This document shows, piece after piece, positions 39,501 to 51,692 of a stretch of 64,000 bases of DNA (positions within the stretch are counted from its first letter, which is position 1; each line of letters opens with the position of its first letter). The notes under the pieces are model-generated. The model searched no databases and was not told where the DNA came from. It saw nothing but the letters and a program-made list of their open reading frames with translations. Location: contig CM024187.1 in assembly GCA_013433145.1 (NCBI GenBank), positions 13,753,826 through 13,817,825 on the forward strand, read 5' to 3'. The position numbers and the translations under genes were made by a program. Origin of the DNA: Ascaris suum (lineage: Eukaryota; Nematoda; Chromadorea; Rhabditida; Ascarididae).

Positions 39501-42500
39501 TGCCACTGGTACCACTCGCTCATGCATTTTTGTGCACATCAAATCTGAGTGGCCTGTCGACACCTTCAACCTTTGCTTGCTAATTTTCCTTGCCACTTAC
39601 TCACTTCCGCAAGAAAATTTATTTTGCAGCTTTAATCGATTCTCACTTTTTTATTTACTCGCACGCAACCGCGACAAAAACAAACCCGCATCTTTTCGAT
39701 TGCAGGGCTAATAATCTGCCACTAAGACCTTGGACAGTGCCACTGGCAATTTTTTATTTTTTATTTTTTGCTCTGATCATGTCAATTCTAATGCGATATA
39801 ATCTATAGCGCGACATGTTTAATGCCAGCAGATACAGTAGGACGGCATTTGCAGAACAGATTTTGTTTTTGGATGGCTAGCATTTTTTACCGCATACAGA
39901 TTTTTGGTCTGGCTCGAACTCAGGTGATAACAATAGTTTTCGATTATAAATGAAAACACTGTAAACGGATGAGACGGACCGGTGGCAGTTCGATTACAGT
40001 GCGATACTGTACGCTGAGCCAAGAGGTTGGTTACGATCAGCGCCTGGACCAGATTAAAAAAGTTGCCTGTGAAGCGAGTCGTTACTCATATTCGATTGTA
40101 AATATAAGCGCAAATGGAATCAGGTCGAGCGGGAAGTTGATTTATGTTTTCTTCCTGTTACAATTAGCATCGGCATGAAGAAACTGTAAATAAGGGCACA
40201 GATTTCATTACAGAATGGTTGCAACGATTAGCGGCAATGATTTCGATGAATTCACTCGAAGAGAATCTCCTTGCCGAAAAGGTTTTATTATATTATTTGC
40301 TTATTGCCTTGATGATGCAACAGAATTCAAGACGTTTATTATGCTTCTGTCATTATGTGTTATATAATGCGATTAAATGACATTTCTGATGAAAAGTGAT
40401 CACGTGAAAGGGTCATTGATTGAAAATTAGGTTTTAGTGTCGAAGTGAAAATTGATTTTTTTTTCTTTTTTATTGACACCGATTTTTCGCTTTCAGTTAA
40501 GGAATCGCATTGCATTTGAATATTTTAAAAAAATTTAATTACTTGGGTATATCTCACAGCAAACCTACTGCCATCAAACCAGCTCAATTTTCGTCGGTTG
40601 TGATTTTTTATGTTTTGTTCTCAGGTTAATTTGCATAATATTGCAATTGTCGTTGTGATGAAATGTGGGTCTTGCATCCCGAGAGTATATTTGGGTGATT
40701 ACCTAGGAGACGGTTGTTGTTTCCAGCGTCTTTCAGGTATGTATAAATGCTCTCAGTGCCCTATCCAATACTGGAGTACATCTTGAAACTGACGTATATC
40801 AACTCTATCGATCTGAAGAAGAGCCAGCCATTGACATTATCTTTATCCATGGACTCCGAGGGGGCGTCTTTCGCACATGGAGAGCGAAGGATGACCCAAC
40901 AAATTTGCCGAGGACTCGATGTTGGCCGAGGGTCAGCTTTGCTCGCTGTTTCTTCTAAAAAATTGCAGGAATAATCGGACAGTGGGAAGTTTTGGAGCGT
41001 CATATTTACCAGGTTTTATCATCCGTAGAGCACTGTTTTTAAATAAGTATGTCAGTAAAAGTATTTGTAGTTCTCTTATCAAGGAGGTGATCACTTTTGA
41101 TCTCTATTCGACATATGGATAGCAACATAAATATATTCAATGTTCTTGGCTCTTCACTATTCACGGAGGGGCCAGGACTTCCACTTTTTACGACTTCCGT
41201 TTTGGATTCGTTGAGTGGATCATTCGGTTGCACCAAAGTGGTCCAAATTTTTCCTCGTTTTTTATACTCTCCGATTATCAAAATCTTTTTATAATAGATC
41301 ACAGTAGACTTAAGGTTTAATGTTTTAAATGGATAAAGTAGTCGTTGCGTCCTTGCTTTATTGAAACTCCGAACATAGTTGTATAGAGACGGCAAAGTGC
41401 TCGCCGATTTTACTTCACATTGTCCAGTAAAGAGAGGCTGTTATGGATTTATTAGTTGCCACTTTCGGTTGTACCCACACCATCTTAGAGAGGACGTATC
41501 TGACGAGTAGAAGCAAAACGTTTAGTTTGAGAAAGTCATACGAATATATCAGACGACTGTAAAATGTTTTAGGCGATATTCGGTTTCGATATTCAACTGA
41601 GTTCGCATTGCGGAATGGTTTTGTTTGATGAGAAAGGTTTGTCACGTTTGATGAGGTGTAAACATTTCAGTCATGGTTACCGAGCGACGTGAGTATACCA
41701 ATGAGGATTCTAGCACTTGACTATGCGTCCTCTTTGTTGCACTTCAGGGGAGCTGTACAAACGTTAGCTTCTCGTTCGCGTCGTTTTCAAAATCAGCTTC
41801 ACGCCGCCGGTGTAGGAACTCGACCGATAGTTTTCGTTGGTCATAGTATGGGTGAGTGAATTCCGTTTCGCGTCAAAGTTTTTGAATGAATAAAGCAAAA
41901 CTTCAGCTTTTCACCAATTCCGCCCTATTTTCGATGAATAGATTGCGCCGAGGTCCTCTTCCTCTTCCACTCGATTGTTTTGCCCGCCTATTTGCTTCCT
42001 GCTTCAGAATTCTATATCAAGGTTGGCCATCGTGTCACAGAATTGCTCTTGTTAAAGTATAATTGTATCTGATTCGTTACTTTGTGATAGTTCTTCGATG
42101 TGAGTTAGTCACTTGTTGCAAGCTTCTAAGTTATGCTATTCGATAATTTTAGGCGGCTTGCTAGTGAAGCGCTTATTGTTGGACGACGTTGGATTGCTTC
42201 ATAAGACGATCGGCATTTTATTCATAGCCACTCCTCACCGAGGCAGTCCATTTGCACACTATGCGCGTTTTGCCGTGAGACCTGCCGACGATGTGGTTAT
42301 GCTTTCACTGCAAAACGAAACAAATAAGAAGGTTTCCATTTGCTATTTTTTTAAACTACTTCGTTGTTGTTCATGGCCTTTGGCATGGGGAATCCGAATG
42401 AAGACATTTTTGGGTCATAGGTTGTAACATAAGCGTGATTCTTTCGTCAGAGGATAAACCAGTTTGTTACATTTATGAGGATGAGACGTCCCACATACTC

Positions 42501-45071
42501 GGAGCGTAAATGCATAGTGCGTATTTCGCTTCTCCAATGTGTCCTTTTTTGTTGAGCTTTATTGTTGTGGTGGTTTTAGCAAGTGTATGATAAGAAAACA
42601 ATGTTTGGCCGCAGCAAAATGTTTTTAAAAGGATATAACTTGGACATGCTTGATATGCTTTAGTGATTTCTCATTGTTGAGCGGCGCTGGAATCGTCACT
42701 CCTTGTTAGTTTCTATGATGCTTCGCATTTTCGGAGGTTGTCCTGTTTGTATGGATTCAGTAGTAACTGCATCACTAGTGTCAGCATCACTTGCTATTAT
42801 CATCATACATTCAGTTCCTAACTGCACAGCGTGCGATGCAGTTTGAACGAATTGAGACAGTGAGTGGTCTGAGTTGCGTGCTTCCGAAACGACGTTGCAA
42901 TATAGCAGAACTCTCGGTTTCGTAGTTTGAGGCTCACTGTCGCGGATTTGGCAGGATAGTCAAGTGTTGAGGATCTGGATGGTGATCCATCATAGAGGTG
43001 AACGATGCAAACGGTAGAATTCGGGAACCGTTTAAAGTGATTGTCTGCCTTCCTGTATTTAAAGACAAAAGCGTTGCTGTTCATGCCGTTTATCGGATGA
43101 TATGTTTCCATCTAATTAAAGTCATCGAATAAATTTCTAATAAAAGATTTAATCACATTTGTTTTTTTATAGCTTCACGAGGATTTTCTAAAGATCTGTT
43201 CTTCTGTTCCGGTGATCTGCTCCATGGCTGAAACTGAAGAGGCTCCTTTAATACTGAATCAGAAGGGTGTGCTGGTGCCACCAGAAAGTGCTTGTTTCGA
43301 GATCGGGCCTCTCTACCATATTCGTGATGTATGTTTTTCGCTTTCACTAGCGCTGTTTGAAGCAAGACGGAGGAAGCCAATATGCACGTTGTACAATCTC
43401 TTTACTTGCATATTTCTTGCTGAAGTAGCGAACTCACTTTCATTTAACTGTTGAGGCGTTGTTACTATCTTATTTCACGAGTTTTTGTCCGCCAACTATT
43501 ATTCACTCATCTTTCGGCACTTTGCTTAGTAATTCACTTTTCACTAGGTTAAATTTTTTCCTTCGTTTTGAATCTTTCGAAATTTCAGCATTCATTAGAA
43601 GGTTGTGGTTAATGAGTACATAGCGAAGGCTGTTTTGAAGGTGCTAGAATTGTAGTTTTCAAAATGATAAAAGAGGTAATGCATATCTAGATGCAGTTGA
43701 CGTCTAATAGGCGTCCTGCCGTCAAATATTTGACCCTGTTTAGCGAGTTGTAAATTTAGCGATGGGTCGAGAGGTGACCTAGCTAGCGGGTTGTTGCGTG
43801 CATCTGATTCCAGTTGGCGATATATGAGAGCGCTTCACATATGCACTTAAGCATTGCATGCACTTACCCACTCCTCAGTGTGGCACTCTTTGTATAAGAT
43901 TTTCCGTTGTTCTTCGCTCAAAAACATCTCGACAGACCAAAAGTGCATGCTGGTTGCTAATTTATAAATTGTGCATTTCCTCCTAATAGATCGCTGCATG
44001 GCAGTATTAAATGAGCTTGATAACGCACAACCTTTAAGGTGGGACTTCAGCCGAGTCAGTATTCATCTCAATTGGTTTCCATCCTCTGTCAAGCACTTGA
44101 CGTTTTCGACGTTGAGATTTCTGGAGCAATTACACGGATGTTTCATGCTTGCTTAGGTGTTTTTGATTTTTTTAAGTGAGACATTATTTAGGGGTGCTAA
44201 TCAACCAGGTTTCTTGGCGGGATGAGTATGACAAAACATGCTGTTCAAGCAGAATTTAGAGTCTCCAGTTGTTGGCACTGCTACTTGAAGGTGGGAAATG
44301 TTCAAGGCATAAAGTAAGAGAGAAAGTCGAAATACAAGTCTAAGCGGCTGGACTGTGATATAATTGCTTGTCCATGCTAGAATTTCCTTCTAATTTTTTC
44401 TGTAATTCTTTTGAACTGTTCTAAAACTTCATTTTGGCGATGTCGTATTTGCATTTTATTCGGGAATGCCAGCGTGCAATCCGCTAAAGCTGTGACCATG
44501 GGATTCACTGAATAACCTGTACAGTAGAGCCATATCATAAGACAGATTTCGTTCTGATTAATCATTCTTTTCATCTTCTGGATGGGTTATCAGTGCTTAA
44601 ATTGCCTCGAATTTAGCGCACCATATTTTGCCAGTCAGCGAACGGATGCTCACAAAAGCAGCTCTTTGCTCCAGATCTTTAAGAATTGTAAGGCGACTGA
44701 AAAAACTAATGCATCAGTAGCCTCTTTAAGCTTTTGCGCAGCCTGTTGATCTGATTAACTTGATTTTAAAAAATGTCACCCTAGCCTTTCAGCCTTTATC
44801 CTTATTTGTTAGAAATTTCAGCACCTTTGTTCCTTTCCGGTCGCCATTCAATCGGCTTGAAGCATGGCCTGCCTCTATTTGGGCAGCAAACTCCTTGTGA
44901 AAGATCGTTGTCGTACCATTCGTTCATTTCTCATTGCAGATCCATCACAACATCTGTAAGCCGGCGGGTCCCGACGACAACGCTTACGGAGTTATTCTTC
45001 AGTTTCTGCACGATGTTATCTTTTATTTAAAGAAGAGTCAGTGGCAACCTGAGCAGAAGTGTTTGAAATAG
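33557..45071 (+). CDS. SERAC1: SERAC1-like serine hydrolase, about 13-14 exons
   Basis: Plus-strand exons: 33557-33736, 34558-34688, 35486-35640, about 37065-37194, 37337-37495, 37561-37620, 37712-37876, 40168-40281, 40737-40931, 41671-41851, 42153-42331, 43173-43328, 44940-45071 (stop). From 37337 onward all phases agree. At least one exon is missing between 35640 and 37065, where phases clash. The visible protein is about 645 residues; human SERAC1 has about 650. N-terminal blocks include IAFPCDPKT (human IAQACDPKT), then ARM-like helices (AMKVLANIAAQNEKCANAIA). The alpha/beta-hydrolase follows: DIIFIHGLRGGVFRTW, RCWPR, LALDYASSL, GHSMGG with the nucleophile Ser, TPHRGSP, and HHNICKP with the likely catalytic His. 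SERAC1 remodels phosphatidylglycerol and supports cholesterol trafficking at mitochondria-ER contacts. Exon 40168 adds about 15 residues compared with human. The active-site elements look intact. Confidence 0.92.
36120..36425 (-). mobile_element. Decayed retrotransposon fragment inside a SERAC1 intron
   Basis: The minus strand reads FEYCTQIWLPVVKK, matching the LEYCSQIWSPYLKK signature near the 3' end of non-LTR reverse transcriptase ORFs. Further on is NKLMSDEIYKHGLNVPPLLA, in a different frame. Stops and shifts break it throughout. The first motif is persuasive; the remainder is less certain. It lies in the SERAC1 interval where an exon appears to be missing. Confidence 0.5.
38347..38430. 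repeat. Imperfect inverted repeat (foldback)
   Basis: AATTGTATTGACCAC...TCACAC near 38347-38368 is mirrored by GTGTGAAGGTGGTCAACAATT near 38407-38427, with small indels and about 40 nt between the arms. It resembles a small MITE-type foldback. It lies in the same SERAC1 intron as the SL1 copy. Confidence 0.5.
38521..38901 (-). other. Anomalous GC-richer block immediately downstream of the SL1 match
   Basis: Read on the minus strand, this block follows the SL1 sequence. It is richer in CG dinucleotides than the surrounding intron and contains a repeated CTGGCGTCGA-like phrase (plus strand, 38646 and 38672). No long open frame or recognisable protein is present. If the SL1 match is the 5' end of a retroposed trans-spliced RNA, this block would be its body. 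No poly(T) tail is obvious at the 38521 end. Confidence 0.35.
38902..38923 (-). other. SL1: Exact copy of the nematode SL1 spliced-leader exon
   Basis: The minus strand begins GGTTTAATTACCC and ends AAGTTTGAG, all 22 nt of SL1 as known from Caenorhabditis and most nematodes. In a functional SL RNA gene, GAG is followed by a GTAA-type donor and, within about 100 nt, an Sm site resembling AATTTTTGG. Here it is followed by GTGTGGTTCACAAAGC and no Sm-like site. It is therefore more likely a retroposed SL1-capped transcript or an SL pseudogene than an active SL RNA gene. It lies in the SERAC1 intron between 37876 and 40168, on the opposite strand. Confidence 0.85.
38995..39228. repeat. Two diverged tandem copies of a unit of about 112-125 bp
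   Basis: Landmarks recur in order: AGATTAAA (38995 and 39107), GTGATATTCTAAT (about 39031 and 39156), and ATAGCACAACA (about 39090 and 39215). A partial earlier copy (TTATTTATCAGAGACG near 38967) suggests a longer array. The copies differ by many substitutions and indels, so the duplication is old. Confidence 0.75.
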
Positions 45072-45193
45072 CAAAAACTGCGAACTGTTGATCGTTTGTA
45101 GTTTGAGGCATTTCTAGCGGAAGTTTTCTGCGTTTGTGTTGGAAGCATTTTTATTGCAGCAGTTGCGTTGTGAAGGATTCCAGGTGTCACGAA
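45072..45193 (+). promoter_or_regulatory. Possible intercistronic region with an SL-type acceptor
   Basis: Between the SERAC1 stop (45071) and a signal-peptide-like ATG (45194) lies a T-rich stretch ending in TTTTTATTGCAG at 45159, 88 nt after the stop. This is close to the roughly 100-nt spacing usual for nematode operons with SL2 trans-splicing. No AATAAA is present between the stop and the acceptor, which weakens the case. An AATAAA at 45602-45607 could instead end an ordinary long 3' UTR. Confidence 0.3.
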
Positions 45194-45250
45194 ATGTTTA
45201 TGTTCATGACGTTGCTAATTTTTTGTGCCTTGAGAGGTGTACCTGTTGAA
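45194..45250 (+). CDS. Candidate signal-peptide exon, possibly the first exon of the Ly6 gene
   Basis: ATG 45194 opens MFMFMTLLIFCALRGVPVE, a classic short hydrophobic signal peptide, followed by a GTATGA donor (phase 0); a GTGTAC donor slightly earlier is an alternative. A second ATG at 45253 opens MRLAAVFIYVSFAVFALRRC with a phase-2 donor that would fit the Ly6 exon at 51693 directly. The first candidate would need an extra exon to correct phase. Both are unproven. They matter because the Ly6 gene lacks a visible signal exon. Confidence 0.3.
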
Positions 45251-45314
45251 GTATGAGGTTGGCTGCTGTCTTCATATATGTAAGCTTCGCTGTGTTTGCA
45301 CTTCGCCGCTGCTT

Positions 45315-48300
45315 GTAGAGATCAGTTTTCGCCATAACGTACATGCATCTGTGCTCAGCTGCTCGATCCAGGTTGTTTTTTGTTAGATTTGTCCAATTTT
45401 CATTCTTTCGTTATTATTTCGTTGTTTTATGCGATTATTTATTGCTTAGAAGATGCTTAACGAAAAGGATGTAGCGATTTCATGATGTTGTTTACGACCC
45501 GATGTTTTGAGAGTGAGCTCAAAGCTCTGTCCACTCTCATTAAGTGATTTTCTTGAAGCTTTGATTTAAAAAATGCCATTCTTCTTTGAGGATATGATTT
45601 AAATAAATTCTCAGTTTGCATCTTCTTTCTTCTTGTGTCTCAACCAACATTACGTTTACCCGCTTTATGATATAACGTACTTGCTATGACTCTTTTTTAA
45701 CTTGTAATGGTGAAGCAATAAACTCGTTTCAGATTTCTTTTAGTACAAAGACAAACAAAAGTTTTCTAGATGAGTTTATTGCGCTAATTTCGAATAGACG
45801 ACCCATATTTCTTGCTGGCATCGTTTTTAATGGAAATCTGGCAAAAGCTCACACCCATTGACAACGAAATTTGCATCAGAGTGGAAGTTTAGATAGCGCT
45901 GCCATAGGAAATCTGAAGGAATAATTCATAACGGAAAACTTTCCGCCTCCTGAATTGCTGAAAACTGCCCTTCTGGCTAGCTGTCCTTTTTTTCAAACTT
46001 TTGAAAACTCATACATTAAACATCTCATCAAAATTGGTTTGCGACTTTTTCGGTTTTTGTCCGCGATGATTATGGTTGTTGGGTGGTTTTTTCCACGAAT
46101 TTCTCGTTTGTCTCCAGCCCTGTGTTTTTTGTGCTTCCTCTGGTTCTGTTGAAAATGGACCTTCTAGTTTTTATTTTATTGTCGGAAAGTTTCTGTCGCA
46201 TACATGGCTTATCACAAGAAAGAGATATGCAGGAAAGCTTTAGTATCTAGGATGTCCGTGTGAAACGTTGAAAAATCGCCTTTGTTTCGATCAGTAGGAA
46301 CGCAGGACTCATTAATTTCAGAAACAACAATTTAGGCAGCCAAGCTCTTGCAGACAACTAAAGAGCGGTGTGTTCCGAAAAATTTTGCGTGCTATGAGCG
46401 TAGAAAAATATGGATTTACGTATATTATATGTTTTGTTGATGAATGCGATTATTTGAGCGTACTGGTAAGTGAATTGTAAGATGATTTTCATAAAAACGT
46501 TGGGGCCAAAATGCGTTTAAGTGGAACGATTCCAATACCAATGAATTATGTTCAAAGTTGGAATGTAAATGTACGTCAGCACTGACAACATTCTCGCATT
46601 TCGGGGAAGTTTTTCTCGCATCCAGTCGGGTCTAGCATCATCTAGGCGTCCACATTTCATCCACAAAAGGTGTTTTCCTTACGAATTCAATCGAAATTTT
46701 TGTCTTACAGATGCAACCAAAAACTCCCTATTGTTTTTTCATTAAAGCTAAGAAACCGTGCTGTATTGAGGGAAAACACTGAAGTTATGAGGAATGCTGT
46801 TAGGTTTATAAAATGAATCGCAATTCACCCCCCCCCCCCCCCAATGAATATGCTGCTAGTTAATGTAGTTAGTGAATTCATAGACATGCATGTGAATCTA
46901 ACCCATCGCAAGTTTTGTTTGTGGTCATCGTAGTTGGCAGATGAGTGAGCCACTGAGCAGATTTTTTTATTTTTATCTTTATTTTTTGAGTGCCATGGCC
47001 AATTGCTCGTATTTGTACTTTATGGTGGTTATGCTATACATCCAACGTTGTCTCGTCTTTCTAAATTTTTTCTTCAAACCTTTTATTGGCGCACAATATG
47101 GTTAACCGTGTCAAAGAAATTTCAAAGGTCTGCGTGACCAAGCATTAATTCTTTCATGTGCTGGCAGTGCTGTGGAGTGAAATTTTCGAAGGTAATTGAG
47201 GTGGATGTTTTTTGGGTGAGGGAGGTAGGGGAGAATAAATACGAGAGTTAGTGCGCCTCCCGAGGATTTCGTTACAATTCGAAATATGCCTCTGTTTTTA
47301 TTATAAAAAGTCAAGAAAGGAGTTAGACGGCAGTAGACTGCATGCATTCATTAACGGTTGTACGTAAATTGGTTATGCACTGTTTGTTATGTGTGCATAG
47401 CAGAAGCGAGGCATATAGCCAGAAAGTGCAGCCTTTTTGCTGTTCTCATGGGTTCCTTGCTGAGTTTCACATATTCGACATCGAGAAGTCTTCTGCAGTT
47501 TGTTTTTTATGAGAAATAAGCTGGAAAATTATGTGATCAGTCCCTTTATTGGGTGAAGCTGTCCTGTTACTTGGAAATTGCTGAGTTTACCAAGTCAGTG
47601 CCTTGCTTTAACGCGGCGTCGACGACGGTCGCGTTGACGATGGTGGGTCGTCGCAAGAGCAGGCGGGAGGCCGATGTGGAAAGCTCCGCCTCTCGGCAAG
47701 CTTCACAAGTTGTGTTGTGCGGAGCCGAAAGCGTTCAATTCGGGCGATGGCAACTTGTTCGATGCGTTCAGTGCGGCACTGGTCACGATTCAATCTTAAT
47801 TAAATATCCATACTGCTTTTTGTGATTGTCGTTGCGGACCAACCTCGTTAATCGCATCTGTCGACGTCGTGCTCTTTTGCTTCGAACTCTCGTTCCAGCC
47901 GCGCTCGAGCTAAGCACAACGTCACCCCTCGGCGATTTGCGTATTGCCGCTGACCGTTTTGTATCCGCTAAGTTCTTTAGTTGCTGTAATTTCACTCATT
48001 TGGCTTATATCGACAGTGGATTCAACGTTTTCGTCATCCAACATTCGATTACTGTCCGATAGTTGTCAGCAGTTTACGAACAAGAAGACCATTTAATTCA
48101 GTACCGTCAATGTACTCGCAAATGAGGTTCGCGTCGATGATTCTGAGGTAGTGCACCGAACGAGTTGGATGCTTTCAGGTTAGCTTCTACAGAAATCAGC
48201 GTTTTTTCCCTTCCCATGATCGGTATTCATTCGCAGTCTTTACTGCAAGTTCCAGTAACGCCATCTTGCTGTTTAACTCCTTACTACTAGCATCAGATAG

Positions 48301-51300
48301 CGTTAAACTTTGGCTCGCTGTTCGCTTTGCTGGCTCGCGACACAGAAAATTGTCTAAATCATATTGCCTACACAGTGTACATCTAAAACAACGTACTTTT
48401 AAATGATTCTTAATGCACATTCCTCGGAAAAAAGATCATCGAATCATGGTAATGGAATTTATGATATGTTGTCTTCATATGACGTTACCAGTAAATGCGA
48501 GTTCTGTTTACTATGAAATAATTCGTGAAAACTAGCGAACATTGATGATGCATGTGTGAAGCAGTCGTCACCTATGAGCATCAAGCTCAGTTCGTAAATA
48601 TGGGCAGAAATTTTGCCGCATTCAAATGAATTCATTCCAAACAAACATCATTTTTAAATTGGCTTCATATGTGCAAATCAGCGAGCATTTTTGTTGGCAC
48701 CGGGGAAAAAACGCCTCTGAACATAATTTCAAGTTTCACTGGACAGAGGGTGCTAATTATTGGAAAGGATAATTAATTTTTCAAAGAGGATGTTAATTTT
48801 TTAGAAGAGACTTTAGCATTCACGTTTTATTAGGTTGTCTTCCTTCACTGTCGAGATTATTTGGAAAATCACTCAACACAATGTGAACTGATGAATAAAA
48901 AAAGATTTGTCAAGCGCGTAGTAATTGCAATGTGGAACACCTCAGGAAACCTCTCCCCCTCATCTAACTGTACTGCTACTGGAAAATTTATGAAAGTCCC
49001 GGATGAGGACAACTAGAATACCGTCCGGTGTGCTCTCTAAATTGGTAGAGGGATATCCAAAATATGAAGGTAGTTCGCAAAACTTATGTTCAAGTGGTCT
49101 TGATAAGTTGGCTAATAACGCAAGGCGTCGAGAAAAAAGTATAACGAGGAAAAAACTTGGAAGGTGGATGGAAGTAAGGACTTGAATATTAAGTTCTGAT
49201 GATGGTAATAAGAAGAATCGAAGAGTCGTTATGCGAGTTTGTGCCATTAACGGCGAATGGTTTCTGCAAAAACAGTTATGTTTTAATGAGCAACTCATAT
49301 GAGGTGCACAACAAGTTGAGCAAATGTTGAAGTGGATAAGAACGTAGGCTAAGGAGCAATGAAGTCCTTCTCTAATCAGCGACGCATTTCTGTCGGACGA
49401 TGTGTGCTGATTTTATGCATTTTTTAATCGGTCCAACACGAAAGTTGCATTAAATTGTACTCATAACTTATTATAAGAAACAGATGCCATATGTGACCAA
49501 CGATGGTTTGTTGCCGTAATACCGAACGCCCACACACCGTTAATGATGGAAGACGCGATGCTTCATTACAAAATCATCGTAGAAAACGGAGATCGCAACA
49601 AGGAAGCAAAGATATTTTTGTAAATTTCACATGAAGGAAGTAGGAAACAAGTCTCATATCAAAAGGATGCAAAAAGAATAAGAAAATGAGCTTGTTTTCA
49701 TGAAAAAAAAAAGTAAAGGCCCCCAATTAACTCTCCAACCTAATTTTTTTAGTACTTTAGACCACACAGAACGGGAAAATTAGACTTGCTTTTCGGACCT
49801 ACCGCACAAAAGATCGGAGGGGGGGGGGCAAACGGAGAGGAAGGGAGATGTTATGAGAAATTGAAAGGGCATATGCATGGAGGTAGAGTCATTGAATGTG
49901 CATCACTCTGAAATGCGTTCAATTTTCCATGCTGTTGTCTGGTTCCCACGATATGAACATATGCTTGCAAATCTTCTGCTCTATATTAGAAGTCCTTCCT
50001 AACAGCCTCCGTGACACAGTATTTTCCTTATATTTTATGGGCGAACGTCTCAAAGTGAAAGTATGGGATGCGCTTAGCATTTACTTTCTGCGTCTATCTT
50101 AAATCTTTATTCACTCGTTCCTTTCTCCATGATTTTTTCCTTCATAGATCGCTTCAGAGTAATTTTGCTAATTTCTTTTTTCGGTGGCAGAAATTGCAAA
50201 AGGTTTCCTTCTTGAAAATAAAGAAGTCATCTGAGATGCGCAGGTAAAAATCAAGTAAAGTCTTCTGCACAAAAAAATGAAAGCAATACGGAAAATCTAA
50301 TTTGTAAACATTCAAAAAGTTATTTTTGAAATATCAATAAATAAAGTAAACACAACAATATTCGGAAGAACAGTTGATATTGTTAAAGCTTCTATAGGTT
50401 GCAATCACCAATCACTAAAGCGCTAGTAATGACGTAGGCAGCAGCCATACACTGCAATCACGTTACGTTAATCGAGTTCGACTAGTTGATTTCATTGTGA
50501 TGCCTTAATCGCTTTTGCTTTCCAATGCATAATGTTCGCTAGTTTATACGCCTTAAGCAGCCACATAAGCCGATAAGATCGGCTAGCATTCAAACATTGT
50601 CGAATCTTAGATACAAAAGCATTCAATCTACTCGGAATATCGCAATTTATTATGCAAAATAATAAACTAAAATACCCCACGTTGAATACTTTTATACTTT
50701 GTGGGAAATGTTGATTCCAACTGCCACATTTTTCCAGCAAGCATATTTGAATATTAAGCACTCCCAATGGCGACATTTTGTTGCGAACTAGCCGTCGTGA
50801 ACGGTGTTATCTAATTTGTTGTTGTTTCTTAGCGCCTCTCAACTGGCTCCTATTGCAAGCCTCACTCTCACTGCTCTCCAATCTTGTGTCCAGCGACTAT
50901 TTTGACTTCAGGTTTGTTCCTTCTTCCTTCTAGTGATAATATTGTACACTACTTTTCAAATACATCGAGCGGGCTAACAAAGGCAAAAGCGTCCTACGAT
51001 TTGAATCGCCATTTAGCCTTGTCCTCTTCAGTAATAATCAGTCTCACTTTCGCGCTTCTCACGCGCATTTTATTGCTCAACGTTTGAAAGTCACGTGTAA
51101 TATTATTTCACCTCATTTTCAGCAATTTAAAGGGGTAGAAAAGCAGAACGAAGCAGCGCAAAATCTCAGGAAGTTAATTTCATCGAATTTCTAGCAAAAG
51201 TTGCTAAATTGCAGCATGCATCACTCATCAATGTAGTTGTTGTGCGAATACCATAGAAGATGGCGCAAACTACGATGTTGCATTCTTACTCGAATCGACC

Positions 51301-51692
51301 TTTTGAGACCTCGATGCCTCAGAGCACCATTTTTTATAGTAAATGAATAGTTCGTCAATTAGTGAGAACACATCGGTTTTTCGAAATTAAATGATTTTTT
51401 CAAACACATAACTCCTCTAAATTACCGAAATTTGAACCGCTTTCACCCGAAAGGAAACTAGGAAATAAGTTGGAAAGAAAATGCAGCTTTTTATACGTAC
51501 TCATAAATTTTGCAGATATTTTGACAGATGATAAACATCCATGGTGATAAAGCCGCGCATAAAACTTCCACCTCTTTTCAAACAAGATGACAAGCGGTAT
51601 AAATCTTTTGCTGGCCTTTTCGTTGACACGTCTTGTCTTGCGCCTCAGAAATCTCTTTATTAGAACGCGATGAATGAAAGAAATGTTTTCAG
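45315..51692. other. Long intron or intergenic region
   Basis: No confident exon. It contains a C15 run at 46828-46842, a G10 run at 49819-49828, and a CG-richer patch at about 47590-48010 with overlapping frames on both strands (for example plus MVGRRKSRREADVESS from 47641). The patch could be a promoter or an unplaced exon of the Ly6 gene, but no donor of the right phase was found. Confidence 0.4.
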
